Shown one piece after another: positions 14,035-29,000 of a DNA stretch of 64,000 nt. Position 1 is the stretch's first letter. The number at the start of each line of letters is the position of its first letter. The stretch covers positions 11,080,802 through 11,144,801 of the forward strand of contig JAFMSR010000016.1 in assembly GCA_022818135.1 (NCBI GenBank). The letters run 5' to 3'. The position numbers were made by a program, and so were the translations under genes. A model generated the notes under the pieces. The model saw only the letters and a program-made list of their open reading frames with translations. It made no database searches and was not told the DNA's origin. Source of the stretch: Saxidomus purpurata. Lineage: Eukaryota > Mollusca > Bivalvia > Venerida > Veneridae.

Positions 14035-17000
14035 GACAGAATCTTGTGGACACTAGATCTCGAATACCCCTGGTCAGAATTTAATGATACTTCACACAAG
14101 TGATAAGTACAATGCCTAGTTGTGCATGGTCCATGTTTAGGGTCTCGAGGTCAAAGGTCAAGGTCACAGGGGCTCGGGATAGTAAAATCTTGTGGACGCT
14201 AAATCTCCAAAACCCCTGGTCAGAATTTGATGATACTTCACAGAAGTATTAAGTACAATGCCTAGTTGTGCATGGTCCAGGTTTCGGGTCTCTAGGTCAA
14301 AGGTCAAGTTCACAGGGGCTTGAGATGGTAAAATCTTGTGGACGCTAAATCTTCAAAACCCCTGGTCAGAATTTAATGATATTTCACACAAGTGATAAGT
14401 ACAATGCCTAGTTGTGCATGTGCCATGTTTCGGGTCACTAGGTCAAATGTCACAGGGGCTTGAGATTATAAAATCTTGTGTGCTTTTAATCACCAAAACC
14501 CCTGATCAGAATTTAATGATACTTCACAGAAGCCTTAAGTTGTGCAGGTCCAATAATTAAAGCATTAAATATTACACGAATTTTATATACTGTGTCAGTG
14601 GGGTTTTTGGTGGGGGCAGGGTATTCATCACCTTCAGTAATAGCTGTAGTTTATTTCATGCTAAATATTAAATTATGTACAATCATTTACCACTGAAAAA
14701 AAGTAGTTCCGCCAGATGTTGACTGAAATCAGATCTTTATTTGATCTTTATATCCTGCTTAAAATCTATATGCAGTATATTATGTAATTTCCCAATGTTG
14801 AGGGGACTCTGTAGGGGTATCAATACCCTTGTGTTGGATTTGTTGATACAGTAAACTATGTGTATAACAAACTCCTTTGGACCATTTAAATTTGTTCCTG
14901 ATATCCGAAGTATGTATCCATGTAGCATTTTTATATAAAATATAGGAGGAAAAATATCGGGCCCAGAAAAAATTTGTTCCCAGTATCTGGAATTTCGTTA
15001 TATCCGGGAGTCATCATAAACAGAGTTTACTGTAGATGAATATTTGGTGCTTGATTGATTCAATGCTGTTTTTTTATTTTTCAGTTTCCCTTCAATGACA
15101 GTCACACACAGATGGTGGTGCACTGGGCAGGCAAGAACAGTGATGTTATACTTGCTCTAACCAAAGGTATGACCATATTAAGAAGTAAAAAATCCTTAAA
15201 ATACTATCGTTGTACATCCTTAAGATACCACGTTGTGCATCAGGGCATGAATTACTTTAAGAAATGAACTATTCCAAATGAAGGAATGTCATACTTTATG
15301 CATGTATGAAAAGTTTCGGCATAACAACCTTTATCAGACCTTATTATAAAAGCTGCCACATTAGCGCAGTTGGTTAGAACTAGAACAAGAAAAGCTTAAT
15401 GGTTCATGGTATTTGTGTGGGTTCAAATCCATAGAGTATCACAATGATCGCAAAATGCTCAAAGGTGAGCTATTGTGATCGCCTGATGTTTGTCATATGT
15501 CTGTGTGTCATATGTCCACACTTGCCATTCTAACACTCTAGAGGCCATGTTTGACATCTTATCTTCATGAAAATTGGTCAGAATGTTTATGTCAATGATT
15601 TCTGGATCCAGTTTGAATCTGGGTCATCTGAGGTGAAAAAACTAAGTCACATGGTCAAATCTAAAAAATCCTTGCAAACACTGTAGAGGCCACCTTTATT
15701 GACCAATCATCATGAAAAGTGGACAGCAGTTTATCTCAAGATTTCTGATCCTGTCAAATCTGGGTCACCTAAGGTGAAAAAGGCACGGTCACATGGTCAA
15801 ATCTAAGAAAAACCTTGCTAACACTGTAGAGGCCACCTTTAATTGACCAATCGTCATGAAAAATAGCCAAAATGTTTATCTCAATGATTACTAGATACTT
15901 TTTGAATCTAGGTCACCTGGAGTCAAAAACTAGGACACATGGTCAAATGTTAACTACCCAGTGGTTTGTATTTGTGCTTTTTGGGTCCACCATCCTCATT
16001 AGAAATGAATAATCGGTACAACCCGTTAATACCTGGTGTGCAATTGTAGTAACATTTTATAACTGATTATCATGTAAATTGGTCAGAATGTTTAGCTTGG
16101 CAAGGTCAAACAGAATGTTTTTTGTTTATAATATATAGTTTATTCTACAGCGGGCTCTTAAACATTAGGGAAAGCCGATTTTATTTTACGGTAAAATGAC
16201 TAACAAGTGGGAGTAAAGGGGGGGGCAAGGATGGCTTTAAGGTTACCAGAGACTACTACGGTTAAATAAAGTTCGGGGAAAAAAAAAAAAGGAAAATAAA
16301 AAAAAAATAACGTATTAGAATCGAAATAATAAATGTCCTATATTTTATCGTGAATAAAATACAGTCAGTCATTTGAATACGAAAAATTAAATCACTCGTG
16401 CTGGATTTAAACAGCATCACACTCCTGACTATATTTTATTCAACGATAAAATACAGGGAGACATTTTATTATTTCTTAACTAATGTATGGTTGAATTTTG
16501 ATCACATTGGGCCATATACCGAAGTAAGTAGGTCATGTAATGAGATGAGCAATTTTGGGCATCTTGGCCCTCTTGTCTGTTAAACTGATGTATATATTAG
16601 AAATAAAAAGATAATTTGACGTGAATTTGCCTTCAACTGATCAAATATTTTCAGGAAATGTGATATCTCGGCCATTTCACCTTGGCCAAAGGCATACCAG
16701 TAACGTGTTTAGATCTCATGACTACGGACGAACGTTTGAGTCATTGAACGACAAACTGAAGTTAATTAATGGATCACAGGCGGTCATATCACAGTTCTAC
16801 AATGCACCGTCACTCAACAGCCATGTAAGTGCAAGTGAGATTTAAGAAAGTTATATTTGATCAACAATTTTAATCTGATCTTCGCCATATTTGATGTAGG
16901 TCTGATTAAAAAAGCTTAAGAATTGGCTGTTAGGATTTGGTAATCTTATTCTGTTAAATATTTCAGTGTGTTTCATAATTGATAAAAACATTAACTGTTC

Positions 17001-20000
17001 CATTCCGATATATATAAGTGACTGCTGATTTCTGTAGCAGTTTTTAGCTCACCTGGCGCTTTGTGCCAGGTTGAGCTATTAGGATCACTCACCATCTGGG
17101 GTCTGTAGTATGTCGTCCGACTGCCAAAATTTACTTCAAACAACATCTCTGAAGTCAATGGGCCAATGTTGATAAAACTTTGCAGGGATGTTCCTTGCAT
17201 GAAGCTCTATCAAAGTTGTTTTAAGAATTCCATTCCATCCAGAACTCTGGTTGCTATGGCGACAAATAGGAAACTTAGACAAATCTTCTCTAAAACCACA
17301 AGGCCTAGAGGTTAGATGTTTAGCATGGAGCATTTCCTTCACCAAGATTGTTCAAATCATGACCCCAGAGTCAAAATTAACCTTTCCTGGGAATGGGTCA
17401 CTTGATTTCACATAGGCATATATAGGGAAAACTTTAAAAAAGGCACATTAGGCCCACAGGAAGAGCACAGATATTTGGAATGTTACTGAGCATTGTGTAG
17501 TGGACCTCTACCAATTATGTTAAAATCATGACCCCTTTTATTATAGCTAGTGGTAGACAGGTGAGCGGTATAGGACCATCTTTTCCCTCTTGTTAATCGT
17601 ACATTCTTATTAAGTTGAAAGAGTTTGTATACTGTTCTGATATATGCAGCTCTCTACTACGGTACATATCACAAAATCAATTATCTGCAGATGTTAACAA
17701 TAGATGTATTACGAGTATTGAAAATCGATATTTCAATATTTACAGTTACAGACTGTGATGATATGCTTTGATGATTCGAGAACTAGTTATACAATCATCT
17801 TTATGCATTCTGGTATCTCATAAAAAAAGGACAGGAGCACATACAAAATACAATGAAAATAACATAAAATATTCTGCAAATCTTATTTCTGCGGCGTCTT
17901 GATTGACCGACCGACTGCAGGAAATGCAGAAATATTGTCACCACAGAAAAAAACACTCATAATGGTAGTGAGCCGACGTCTGCCAATTTTATTGTCGAAA
18001 GTGTACCTGATATTGTAGCTGTACTCATTGGTTTATTTATTTTCAGTACATATTTGTCGACACAGAGAGCAGGCATGTATTTTCAACCCGTAATTATGGG
18101 ACTACAATAGCCAAAGTAATTACACCATTTAAACCAACAAAGATTCTGATCCACAGAAGTAACTACAGCCTAGTGCTTGGGATGGACGATAGCCCTACAA
18201 GTAATGGCAGAGTAAGTGTGTTGTTTTGCTCTTTTAAGTCTGAAAGTCTTGTCTGGGCGGTAACTTCAAAATGAATGCAAGGGTATGGAAACGACTTGAC
18301 ATGAATGTTTACCATGTTGAAATGGTGTGTTGCATGCAAGAATTAGGTTCATAGCTCGAAGCTAAAGGTCACAGAGGTTTATGGTTAACAATTGGTACAA
18401 TATATAACTTTCATATGACTTTTTGCACGAGCTGGTTCAGGGTGAGCTATTAGGATCGATGAATGTCCGCGTCCGTCGCTGTCGTCCGTCGTCCGTCGTC
18501 CGTCCACTTTAGTTCGAACACTCTAGTGGTCACATCTTTTCCTCAATTGTCACGAAACTTGGTCAGGATGTTTGCCCCAGTAATTACTCGGACGAGTTCG
18601 AATATGGGTCTCTCGGTGAAAACTAGGTCACTGACCCAAAAATAGAAAAATCTTGTTAAGGCTCTAGAGGCTACGTTTCAGTCCAAATATCCTGGCAATT
18701 TGTCAGAAAGGTTGTTTGGTTGATTTCTAGCTTAAGTTTTAATATGGGTCACCTGGGGTCAAAAACTAGGTCACACAGCCCAAATATGGAAAAACCTTGT
18801 TAACACTCTAGAGGTAACATTTTCAGCCCAAATATCCTGGAAATTTGTCAGAAAGGTTGTTTCTATGATTTCTAGCTCAAGTTCGAATATGGGTCATCTG
18901 GGGTCAAAACTAGGTCACAGAGCCCAAATATGGAAAAACCTTGTTTACACTCTAAATGTTACATTTTCAGCCATTGGAATTTGTCAGAAAGGTTGTTTTG
19001 ATGGTTTCTGGTTTTAATAATGTGTTGTTTATTGAACACCTCATTTGCTAATTTTATTGCAGTATTTTAACACCAAAAGATTGATAAAGACATTTGTCTT
19101 GTAATGAGTACACATCTTGGATCTCTCTATGGTAAGGCCAGAGTTTTTATATCTCTTGGTTTATGCGACTGCTTGTACTATTTTTTTGAAAAGGTAGAAT
19201 AACAATGACATTATGAACTGACATTTTATTTTTATTATTTCCGCTGTTCCACTCCATATACTAGTTAATGAAGTGTCAGAACAGTAGGGATATATAATTG
19301 AAAGTAATTATTTTAAAGTGTTTATTTTGTTCGAAAAGACAATTATTGACAGGGCAGTAGACTGATGTTCAATATGTGCTCTGTTCAATACAGTAGGAAA
19401 AGTCCTTCATACTCAATATTTAAGAAAACTTCCCATAAACCAAGCAATATAAAAACTCTGGCCTAAAATTGGCACTTATATAAAGTTTTAAATAGCGATG
19501 ATGCAATACATGTTCTTGACCCCTAGTTGAACTTCCATGTTAAAGATTTTGGTAGTATTTTTTACATTCACATCACAAGAAAGTTAATATATAAAATTAA
19601 ATCAATATTTGCAAATAATGAATAGCTTACAGTGCAGATCATGATCAGACAACAAAATAATGAATTGCTTACAGGCAGATCATGGTCAGACAGCAAAATA
19701 ATGAATAGCTTACAATGCAGATCAGATCAGACAGCAAAATAATGAAAGTGCAGATCAGATCAGACAGCTAAACAATGAAAGGGCAGATCTGACCAGACAG
19801 CTAAATAATGCATAGCAAACAGTGCAGATCATGATCAGACAGCAAAAAAAAAAGCTGACAGTGCAGACCACCCAACATACAATGAATAGCTTACAGTGCA
19901 GATCATGATCAGACAGCAAAAACATTAATAGCCAACAGTGCAGATCATGATCATACAGCAAAATAATGAGGCCTAGAGCTTAGATATTCAGCATGTGGCA

Positions 20001-23000
20001 AAATGACTCTCTACCAAGATTGTTCAAATCCTGACCTCAGGGTCAAAATTAACCCTGCCTGGGGGGTCTTTTGATTTTACATAGGCTTATTAAGAGGATA
20101 TCATGAGCCAAAGGTAAAAATTGATCCTTTCTGCTATTAATAACCTTTTATTTTTTGCCAATGGTAGACAGGTGAGCGATACAGGGCCATCATGGCCCTC
20201 TTGTTTTAATTAGCTTCGCACAATTGTTCACCACCATGAGAAGAAGTGTATTGCACAAGACCTACGTCACACTTTTGAGATTAAGAATGAGAAAGGCACA
20301 TTTATATAAATAAAATCAAGATAACACAAAGTTTTCAATTTACATGTTTCGACTTTATTACTTCATCAGAAAATATACAACATACAGTATACAAAACAGA
20401 AAGATGTCACATCTGTTAAAAAGGACATGAACAACCACGTGATGAAAAACAACAAAAGGTTTATAATAAAAGATATGGATCCGACTGATACGGCGGGTTT
20501 TATTAAAATGAAATGAAATGTATTTATCCAATACACAATAAATAAATATAAAACCCAACATGTCAATACATAGGTCTTAACTTCTTGCATTGATTGATTT
20601 CAAGCACCAATGGGGTAACCTCGACATAGAGAAAGGAACATTAAATCAGATTATGTTGGATTGCCAATTTCCCTCTAGGATCTCTTGTTATTACATAATA
20701 TATACAAAATAGTACTCTTTTATGTTACTGTTTCTTATATTATGTGGCAGCCCCCCAAAAAGCTCCTAGAGACTTTCAGCTCTATTTCTCTTCAGCAACA
20801 GTACTGTTATACTCAAACACGTATTTATTATTGGGATCACTGTGTTGTGCCTTTCACACAAGATTTATTATACGGTTAACTGTTCTGCCAATCAGAAATG
20901 ATGTTACATAGGGTGTGCGTTAGAAGAAGATTTGATTTAATATACTGTTCCTTATAACTTGATTTTATTGTATCTTTGATTCTTTGTTGTTTATACAAAT
21001 CTAAGCAAGGTTTACTATAATTTCTGTTAAAATCTAGTGTTGAGCTTTTGTTCTTTTACAGTTATATTTATCGGAGGATTTTGGTGAAGTTTGGCGGGAA
21101 GTACAGAGCGGAGTCAGAGCTTTCTATTGGTAAGTGTTTCGTTAGAAAAAAATGTAGTTTCCTGAAAGAGTGATGAAAAAAGAAAAGCTAGCTTAGAAAT
21201 ATTATTTCCATTCTCGTCATCCCGAGCATTCAATATATAATTTCAAGTTTGTCTGAAAGCTCGGCAAACCTCTGAAGAAAGAGGATCCATTATTTCACGA
21301 CAAACACTTTACCGTATTATATTAGCTGGTAAACGGACATAAGCCTCTAGGACATTAGCCCCTAAGCTCAATCTAGCATAGGACAATAAGAGCCTGTTGA
21401 TGATGAACGAAGATGTACTTTAGCTCCTTCATCAAAATTTCTTCTCAGAAGTATAAGCATAATAATTATCTTTATATAGTTACACAAAATTAGTAAATGG
21501 CAATACAAATATCGAGTTTAAATTTTCCTAATATTATGAAATCTAATTTTTAACTTAAGTTTGTAGAGTGGAGGGTCCTAATGTCCACTTTTGCAAAGTA
21601 ACAAAGGGGTAAATGTCTGACAATGCAAAATTCTGACAATGCAAATTTCTGACCATGCAAAATTCTGACAATGCAAATTTCAGACAATGCAAAATTCTGA
21701 CAATGCAAATTTCAGACAATGCAAAATTCTGACAAGCAAAAATTGAGCTTGAGTCTAAATGTCCTAAGTGCTAATGTCCTACATTCTATTTAGTTTATGG
21801 TGATGTCACCGTTGTTTAATTATGAATGTAATTGAATTTACTCTTACCAGGTTTCATCAGTTGCCGTCCCATTTTGTTTTTTGATGGAGGATATCTTTTC
21901 ATGTTCAATAAAACGCATACCATGCTAGTGGCAGATTCTGCCTTTGTGGCTATAGTACAGATCATGATCAGCCTGCACATCCGCATAGTCCGATCATGAT
22001 CTCCATTGGTCATTATTCATCCAGTACATTTTCAGTGAGCAATCCTTTGAATAACTAATGGTACAGTCCAAATTGAAAGATTGACAAGTCCATTTTTAGA
22101 AATTGTGCAGGGAAAGGGATGCTTTTTGAATACAAAACTTTCTTCGAGGCAGAAGCTAGGTTTTAACCTTATTTGTATGGGGACATCACTTGGAAATGCG
22201 CAAAAATGTGCACTGTGTAACATTGATACAAAAAGTATGTAACAGGATACAAAAAGTAAAAAATTCTGTTTGTGAATGTCGTTGAAAATGTGTGTTCTGT
22301 CAACAGTGTTTCAGTAAGTTTAAGGTATATACAGGACAGAATGCAGTTTATAATTGTCAATACATATACCATATAGTTAATCCTGATTGGCCAGGACCAG
22401 CCATGTCAACAAAGTTTGATGTTGACCTAAAATATTAGACCTGATTTCAGAGTCATTTCTTTAGTCGCATATTCACTACTTTTAAAGTTTTTATAGAACT
22501 ATAATTCAGATATTGACCTCAACATAATCCTATATTGTAGTACAGGGTAATATTAAATCTTTGGTAGGCTCAAATATTTACCAGTGTATGTTACCTTTTG
22601 CATATATTTCAGGGAAGATGATAAATACGGGTTAAACAATTCATGTATTTATGTTTCCCGACTAACATCGCGGTATAGCGATCTTTGTACGGTGATTCGA
22701 AGCTGTGACTTCTTCGACAATGATCAAGTATCGCTACTGTCCCTCGTACATGATTTCGAAATACAAGGACCGTACATGTTTGCTACCAGAAGATTGGTGA
22801 GTGTCCCCAGTTGCATTAGTAGTTAAATTTACATTTCGACTATTGAGTAAAGAGTAACCTAACTGAATGGTTTGATACTCAAATTGATGATGTCACCAGC
22901 GTTTTTGAATCCAGCACCATTAATGTTCTACTTCCTGCAAGACGTTAAGACATGTAAAAGTCAGGACGATACCTGTTCTAAATAAAGAGATTATATTCAC

Positions 23001-26000
23001 TGGGGAAAAACCCAAATATCATTATTTAATATGAAATATAATTTGCTTCCCTGATCGTGCTCTAGACCAATGAGATATTGTTTATTTATAGATCATATGA
23101 TAAAACAGAATATTATCTCTGTTCCTGTCTGTTGCCTCTTGTTATGCCAATATTTACCGAAAAGTGATTTACACGAGCATGGTCTTGTTGCTATTTTTAG
23201 AGATTGCTAGGAGGGAATGGTACTGCACATCAGATTTTTGTCTCGTATTATAGAGGGCGCTTCATAAACGCAGAGTTTCCGCATGATCTGACACACTTGG
23301 TAAGTTTCAAAACTCGTTTTGTGTTTAGTTTAATGAGAAATATGGTTTTCTTATTGGGATAAATGAATGAATTACAAAAAAAAATTTATACTGCTTGAAA
23401 TTGAAAGGGGCTTCAAACTATTAAGTGATTGTACTACAAAATTTCATTATTTTATGAGGCCAGACTGAACCAGCCCGAACCATGCTGTATGACAGAAAAA
23501 AGGTAACATCCTTTATAGCTGTGACTGGTCTTGACAGTGAGGACCATATATGTGGAGAGGTCTCAACTCTAAATGTGAGAAAGTTGGCAGTTTTTTTTAC
23601 TAGAGTCTATTCCTGGTCTGCCCCAAAAGAATGATGGCAAAGTAAACTGTCCACTTGAAGGTACAGAATTGAAGTACTGTTCAAATGAGCATGAAACATC
23701 AAGAAAACAAGCAATGTTACTGGAAAACAAGTAATGTAACTGGAAATCAATTAATGTAACTGGAAGACAAGTAATGTAACTGGAAGACAAGTAATGTAGT
23801 TGGAAAACAAACATCAAGTACTGAAACTTGAAAACAAGTAATGTAACTGGAAAACAAGTAGTGAAACTGTAAACAAGTAATGTAACTGGCAAATAAGTAA
23901 TGTAACTAATCAACAAGTAAAGCAATTGGAAAACAAATAATGTTACTGGAAAACAAGTAATGCAACTGGAAAACAAGTAATGTAACTGAAAAACAAGTAG
24001 TGTAACTATGTTCAGGTTAAGAAGATGTAAGTACAACTGTTACTAAAGTTCTAGGAAGTAAAGAAATTAAAAATGTGTACTGGTGGCGTATGTGGAGAAA
24101 ATCAGAGGTAACCATGGAGACGTATGTTTTACTTGCAGGATTACTATGTGGCTGATGCGTCCGAGGACCAGATATTCATGTGTGTAAACCACGATGAAAG
24201 TGTCACACACTTGTATATCTCCGACGTGAATGGTACAAAGTTTAGTCAGTCACTGGAGAATGTACTGTACTTTAATCCAAATGGCTCTAACAGGAACAGT
24301 TGGCTCAGGTAAGTGTACTTTCACGTGATATTAATTTGAGAGTGTTTTACTGTAAACTGGGTAATATTCGCGATGATTTGATTTTCACTATTTTTGCAAA
24401 TTTCTCATTTCTCTTCTTTGCAAATTTAAAAATGTCACTAAAAGATTCAGGGGCCATGAAAAGTACTTGAATTTGAAAATAAAACTAGTGAATCTCTTTA
24501 AAAAGTCATGAATTGGTTGTTCCGGAAAAAGTCCAAAAAATGTAAACACCTAAAAGACGTGAAAACAGTCGATCGTTCAGCCATCGAACCTGCTCACGTG
24601 TGAGTTCAACTCGGCCGGATTTGGGAATTTAGACACGCTGCTCGGTGATTTCCTTTACCAAAAAAATGTGTGATAGTTAGGCGAAATAAGTGCATTTTCC
24701 ATCGACATTGCTCACTAATGATAGTTAAAGCATGGATAAAGGTTTAAGGGGAACAAACACAAGTGTACTTGCATTGTGATGGTTAAACTTGTAGACATTG
24801 CGCAATATGGGCGAAAGGCGTGAAGAGTCATCAACAAGAAGAAAAGCATTTATAAACAAAGTCGACAAATACGCCCACGAGTCAATACAGGTTCTTCACA
24901 ACAAAAACCAGATTTGAATAACAAGTAAATATTGAGATTTCAACATGAGTTTTGCTTGATATTAATTTGAATAACAAAGATACATATTACATTGTATTCC
25001 AAATATGATTTAAGGCGACATTTGCCTTTGTATCCCAACATAAAGTTGGATTTTGAGCATCATTTTAGTCCTTGAAAATTAGAAAAAAGTCCTTGAAAAG
25101 TACTTGAATTTTGTCTCGGAACTTCTGTATGAACCATGGATTCATTTCACATAGATTTACTATAACAGAAGTCTCCTTTTGCAGATTAAAAATTCGCGAA
25201 TAAGTCTGTCTGCTCACAAATTGTGAAATTTTTTTCATGTGAAATTGCAAAAGTTTACCCGATTTACTGTATCTTTGTTTAGAATTAATTTACAAATTTA
25301 ACCTAAGTAGAGTTCCTGTGTTATGTACCTTTTGTACCAGGGAAAAATTGTTTCGTTACTGAATCGGTCTTATTACCAGGACCTATTTACAATTAAATGG
25401 ACCATTTTGTTTCAAAATGTTTGATCTAAATAATGAAGGTAGTCTTTAAATTAAATGGTCTTAATAGTGGAACATTACTGTCTTAATTTGGGTGGAATGA
25501 AAGTTTAAAACATACTAGTGAAAATGCTTAAAATTGAAAGATTATGTAATAAATAAATGCCATTATTCACACGTTTAGGGTCATTCAGTCTAGTCAGTAA
25601 CAAATATTAGCCCCAGTTTGAATTTTTTCGTTTAATTATACCCTCATCTAAGATAGAGGGGTATATTGGTTTGCACATGTCCGTTGGTCTGTGGGCTGAC
25701 CAAACCTTGTTATTAATAACTAGAGTATTATGTGGTGTAGGTTCCTCAAACTTGGTAGGTTGGTTGGACATGGCAAGTAGATGATCCCTGTTGACTTTGA
25801 GGTCACCAGGTCAAAGGTCAAGGTCATAGTGTCAACAGAATATTTTGTCCTATCAATAACTAGAGAACACTTTGGCCTTGTGTCTTCAAACTTTAAAGGT
25901 AGGTTGGTCATGAAAAGTAGATGACCCATTTTGATTTTGAGGTCAACAATTTCAAGTTCAAGGTCACAGTGACCTTCAGCAGAAAAAAACATGTCCGATC

Positions 26001-29000
26001 AATAACTAGGTAAAACTTTGGCCTAGCGTCCTCAAACTTGGTAGGTTGGTCATGACAAGTAGATGTATCAATAGTATTGATTTTGAGGTCAACAGGCTAG
26101 GCCAATATGATGGTGACCTTTAACAGAACTAATTGGCGTACATGTTTTACAAACATCTTTACTTTATTCTTGTGTTGGAGATAGGGAGATTACATCATAA
26201 AAAGTGGGGTGTGATTTATTAAGAAGTCAAACATAGCCCATGTTTTAACTCATACATGAAATATGTAGGTACTACATGGACGAGCCTTTTGCCGATATTC
26301 ACAAAGTTGCCGGGATGCGAGGTGTGTACATTGCAACCCAAGAGATTGATGGAACACTGAATGCCGACCATCAGAGAACGCTGATCTCATATGATAAAGG
26401 CGGAGAATGGCAACTGATTGTGGCCCCGGAGAGAGACATGTATAACAGGCCTTCAAACTGTACAGTGGTAAGTTAATGTGAATACCTTTAAAACGAAACG
26501 GCTTAGCGTAAGAGATGAAATTTTTTTTAGTTGTGCTATAAAGTACATGTTTAAGAAATGTGTTTAGCATCATGATTTACATGATAATCAAATTAAATTA
26601 CACTTGTTTGTAAATATTGCATAATGTAGTATGTAGATGATGATATATCAATATATTTATAAAATCACCAATAATCTAGAGTTTCATTTAATCCTAAATT
26701 TGCTTATTCTCATAAATGAACTATTCTATCTGTCATGTCTGCTACCGTAACCTGGGTAATATTCACGATTATCTAATTTTACTATTTTTGTGATTTTTTT
26801 CACTTTGCTAATCAAAAAATCTTGGGAAAGATTGATTTTACATAGATTTACTCTCAGAGAATTCTCATTTCGCGAATTTTAAATTTCGTTAATAAGTCTG
26901 CCTGCTTGCAAATTGCAAAATTTTTGTCAATCTAAAATTACCCAGTGTACACTAGTACCAGTTACTGTTCATACGGGTGCTTTATGGACCAAATAGTGTG
27001 CCTTGTAGACTGTGATAAGACTGCATAAAAATGCAGACCATATGTGGTCTACATTTGTCATAGTAGGAGGAACATATATAGGATTCAAACTGGGTACAGG
27101 AAAGTCATGCTTAAAGCTGATGTAAACTAACAACATTGATCTGTCATTTTAACCATTTCAATAATTCTTTCAAGTGCACTTTTTGTATACTTCACTCTTA
27201 ACAGACATGTGCCCATACAGGAAATACTGTGTTGGCATTGTTACGACTTGATATCTGTCGTCAATTGATGCTCATTGGTGTCGTCAACAACTGCTTCAAT
27301 CAGCATCTCCTCTGAAATCACTATGTCAATTCCATCCAGATTTAAGAGGAATGATCCTTGAACAGTCCTCCACTTAAAGCACTGACACCATTCCGGTCTG
27401 CTGCATAAAATGGCCATCAGAGCTAAAAATAGAAAAAGCTTTAAATAGCATCTCCTTAATTAACCTGTTGGGCAATTTCAACAAAACTTCACAGGATTGT
27501 TCCTTGAATGGTCTTCTACCGAAATGGCTCAAAAGATGGCACTCCCCTTTAGAAAATGGCTGCCACAGCTAAAAATAGAAAACATTTAAACAACATTTCT
27601 TAACCACTGGGCCAATTTCAACCAAACTTCACAGGAGTTGTTCCTTGAATTGTCCTCCACCAAAATTGCTCAAACGGTACTGTTCAACTGCCAAAAATGA
27701 CTGCCAGAGATAATTTTTAGCTTTATTATCAGGAATTATTCAGATCTGAACATTGTATTGTAGAATGTTCTCTCTTCAGTCAGGTTAGAGATATAGGGTC
27801 ATAACGTACTTCTTATTTCCCTATGGTTTTTAATAAATCACAGTCTTGTTTTTAGTTGTTGTATAGCTGTTGGGAGATTTAAGCACTTGGGAATTTTTGT
27901 GGAACTGGCTTTCCATAGTAGGAAGTTGTTTAGCTTAATTTCTTCTTTTGTATCTGTTTTAACTTTGAGCAGAAAAAGGATGCATACACAGTGATAGAGG
28001 TAATTAGCACTGTAATTTCCAGACAAAAGGCTGGTCTATTTATAAAACCGTAACCATGGAGATTAAGTTTTATAAAAATGAAATATGAGATATGCCATAT
28101 GGGTGTACACGGAAGTTGCCTTTATCACTATAAAAGAAGTGTGAAAAGCATAATTGATATGTTTTAAGTTACAGTTGTAAAGCACAATATTTTTACTCAG
28201 GTTGAATATTAATAGATTCTTTTCTGAGTTTTTACCATGTGCACTGACATATAAACTGAACACCCTGGATCACAACTTGAGCTTTAGTACTTCATACACA
28301 ATGAGAGCAAGATTTACAGCTATCGTTTTGGTCAAATATGTTTTTTTCGAAAGAAAAATTAAACAAAATTACAGTTTTAAGTGCAACCAATGAAAAGCAT
28401 TGATATAACAGTGTCTGGTCTTTTGTCTGGAAGTTACAATAATTAATATTTCCTTGTTCAGTAACCATACTAGCTAATCTGATACCTTATTGAATGTTTA
28501 CAGTTTAAAAAAAAGATGGATTTGCAATGTTCATGCATTATTTCTTTTCTGAGGGTCCAGTACAAAACAAAAAAAAGTTTTTCAAAATTGCCTAATTTAT
28601 TGGTGGATGACTTCATCAGTTTGATACATGTATAAAGTGAGCTGAAGATGAGAAATACTGTGAGAATATGCTTAATAGTTTTAGTATTTGTGGCTATTTT
28701 TAGACTACTGTCAATTAGGTAACTTTCACGATGATTTCCTTCACTATTTTTCGTGAATTTCCCACTTCACTAATTAAAAAATGTGGCGAAAGATTCATTT
28801 CACATAGGTTTTTTTCTCTTATCGCAAATCTAAAATTCACTAACAAGTCTCCCAACAAGGATTTGCATGCGAAAATTACCTAAGTGACAGTAGTTTTAGT
28901 GATGTTTTTATTTGCTTTAGTCTTTTTGGGAGCAGTAATAATACAGTGGAACCTGTATGAATGGCCAGGGGGAATAAAAACACGTAAGCAGTCGCTGCTG

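Larger units (their letters stand above)
2567..15084 (+). other. Intron 1 (12.5 kb), repeat-rich
   Basis: Largest intron. It holds hAT-, Helentron-, piggyBac- and other MITE-type elements listed separately, a poly-G run (~2660-2672), G/C homopolymers near 5340-5385, and a ~1-kb tandem duplication. Between about 5250 and 7100 and between 10000 and 11490 I see only AT-rich unique-looking sequence, with no recognisable coding or RNA gene. Confidence 0.8.

Noticed and set aside
18540..19010. Possible additional SORL1 exon
   Set aside because: The ~145-bp periodic sequence is the pearl-like core and SORL1 frame is already continuous from exon 4 to exon 5.
23569..24036. 155-codon minus-strand ORF
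   Set aside because: It is the translation of a 20-bp minisatellite; periodic residues and no domain.
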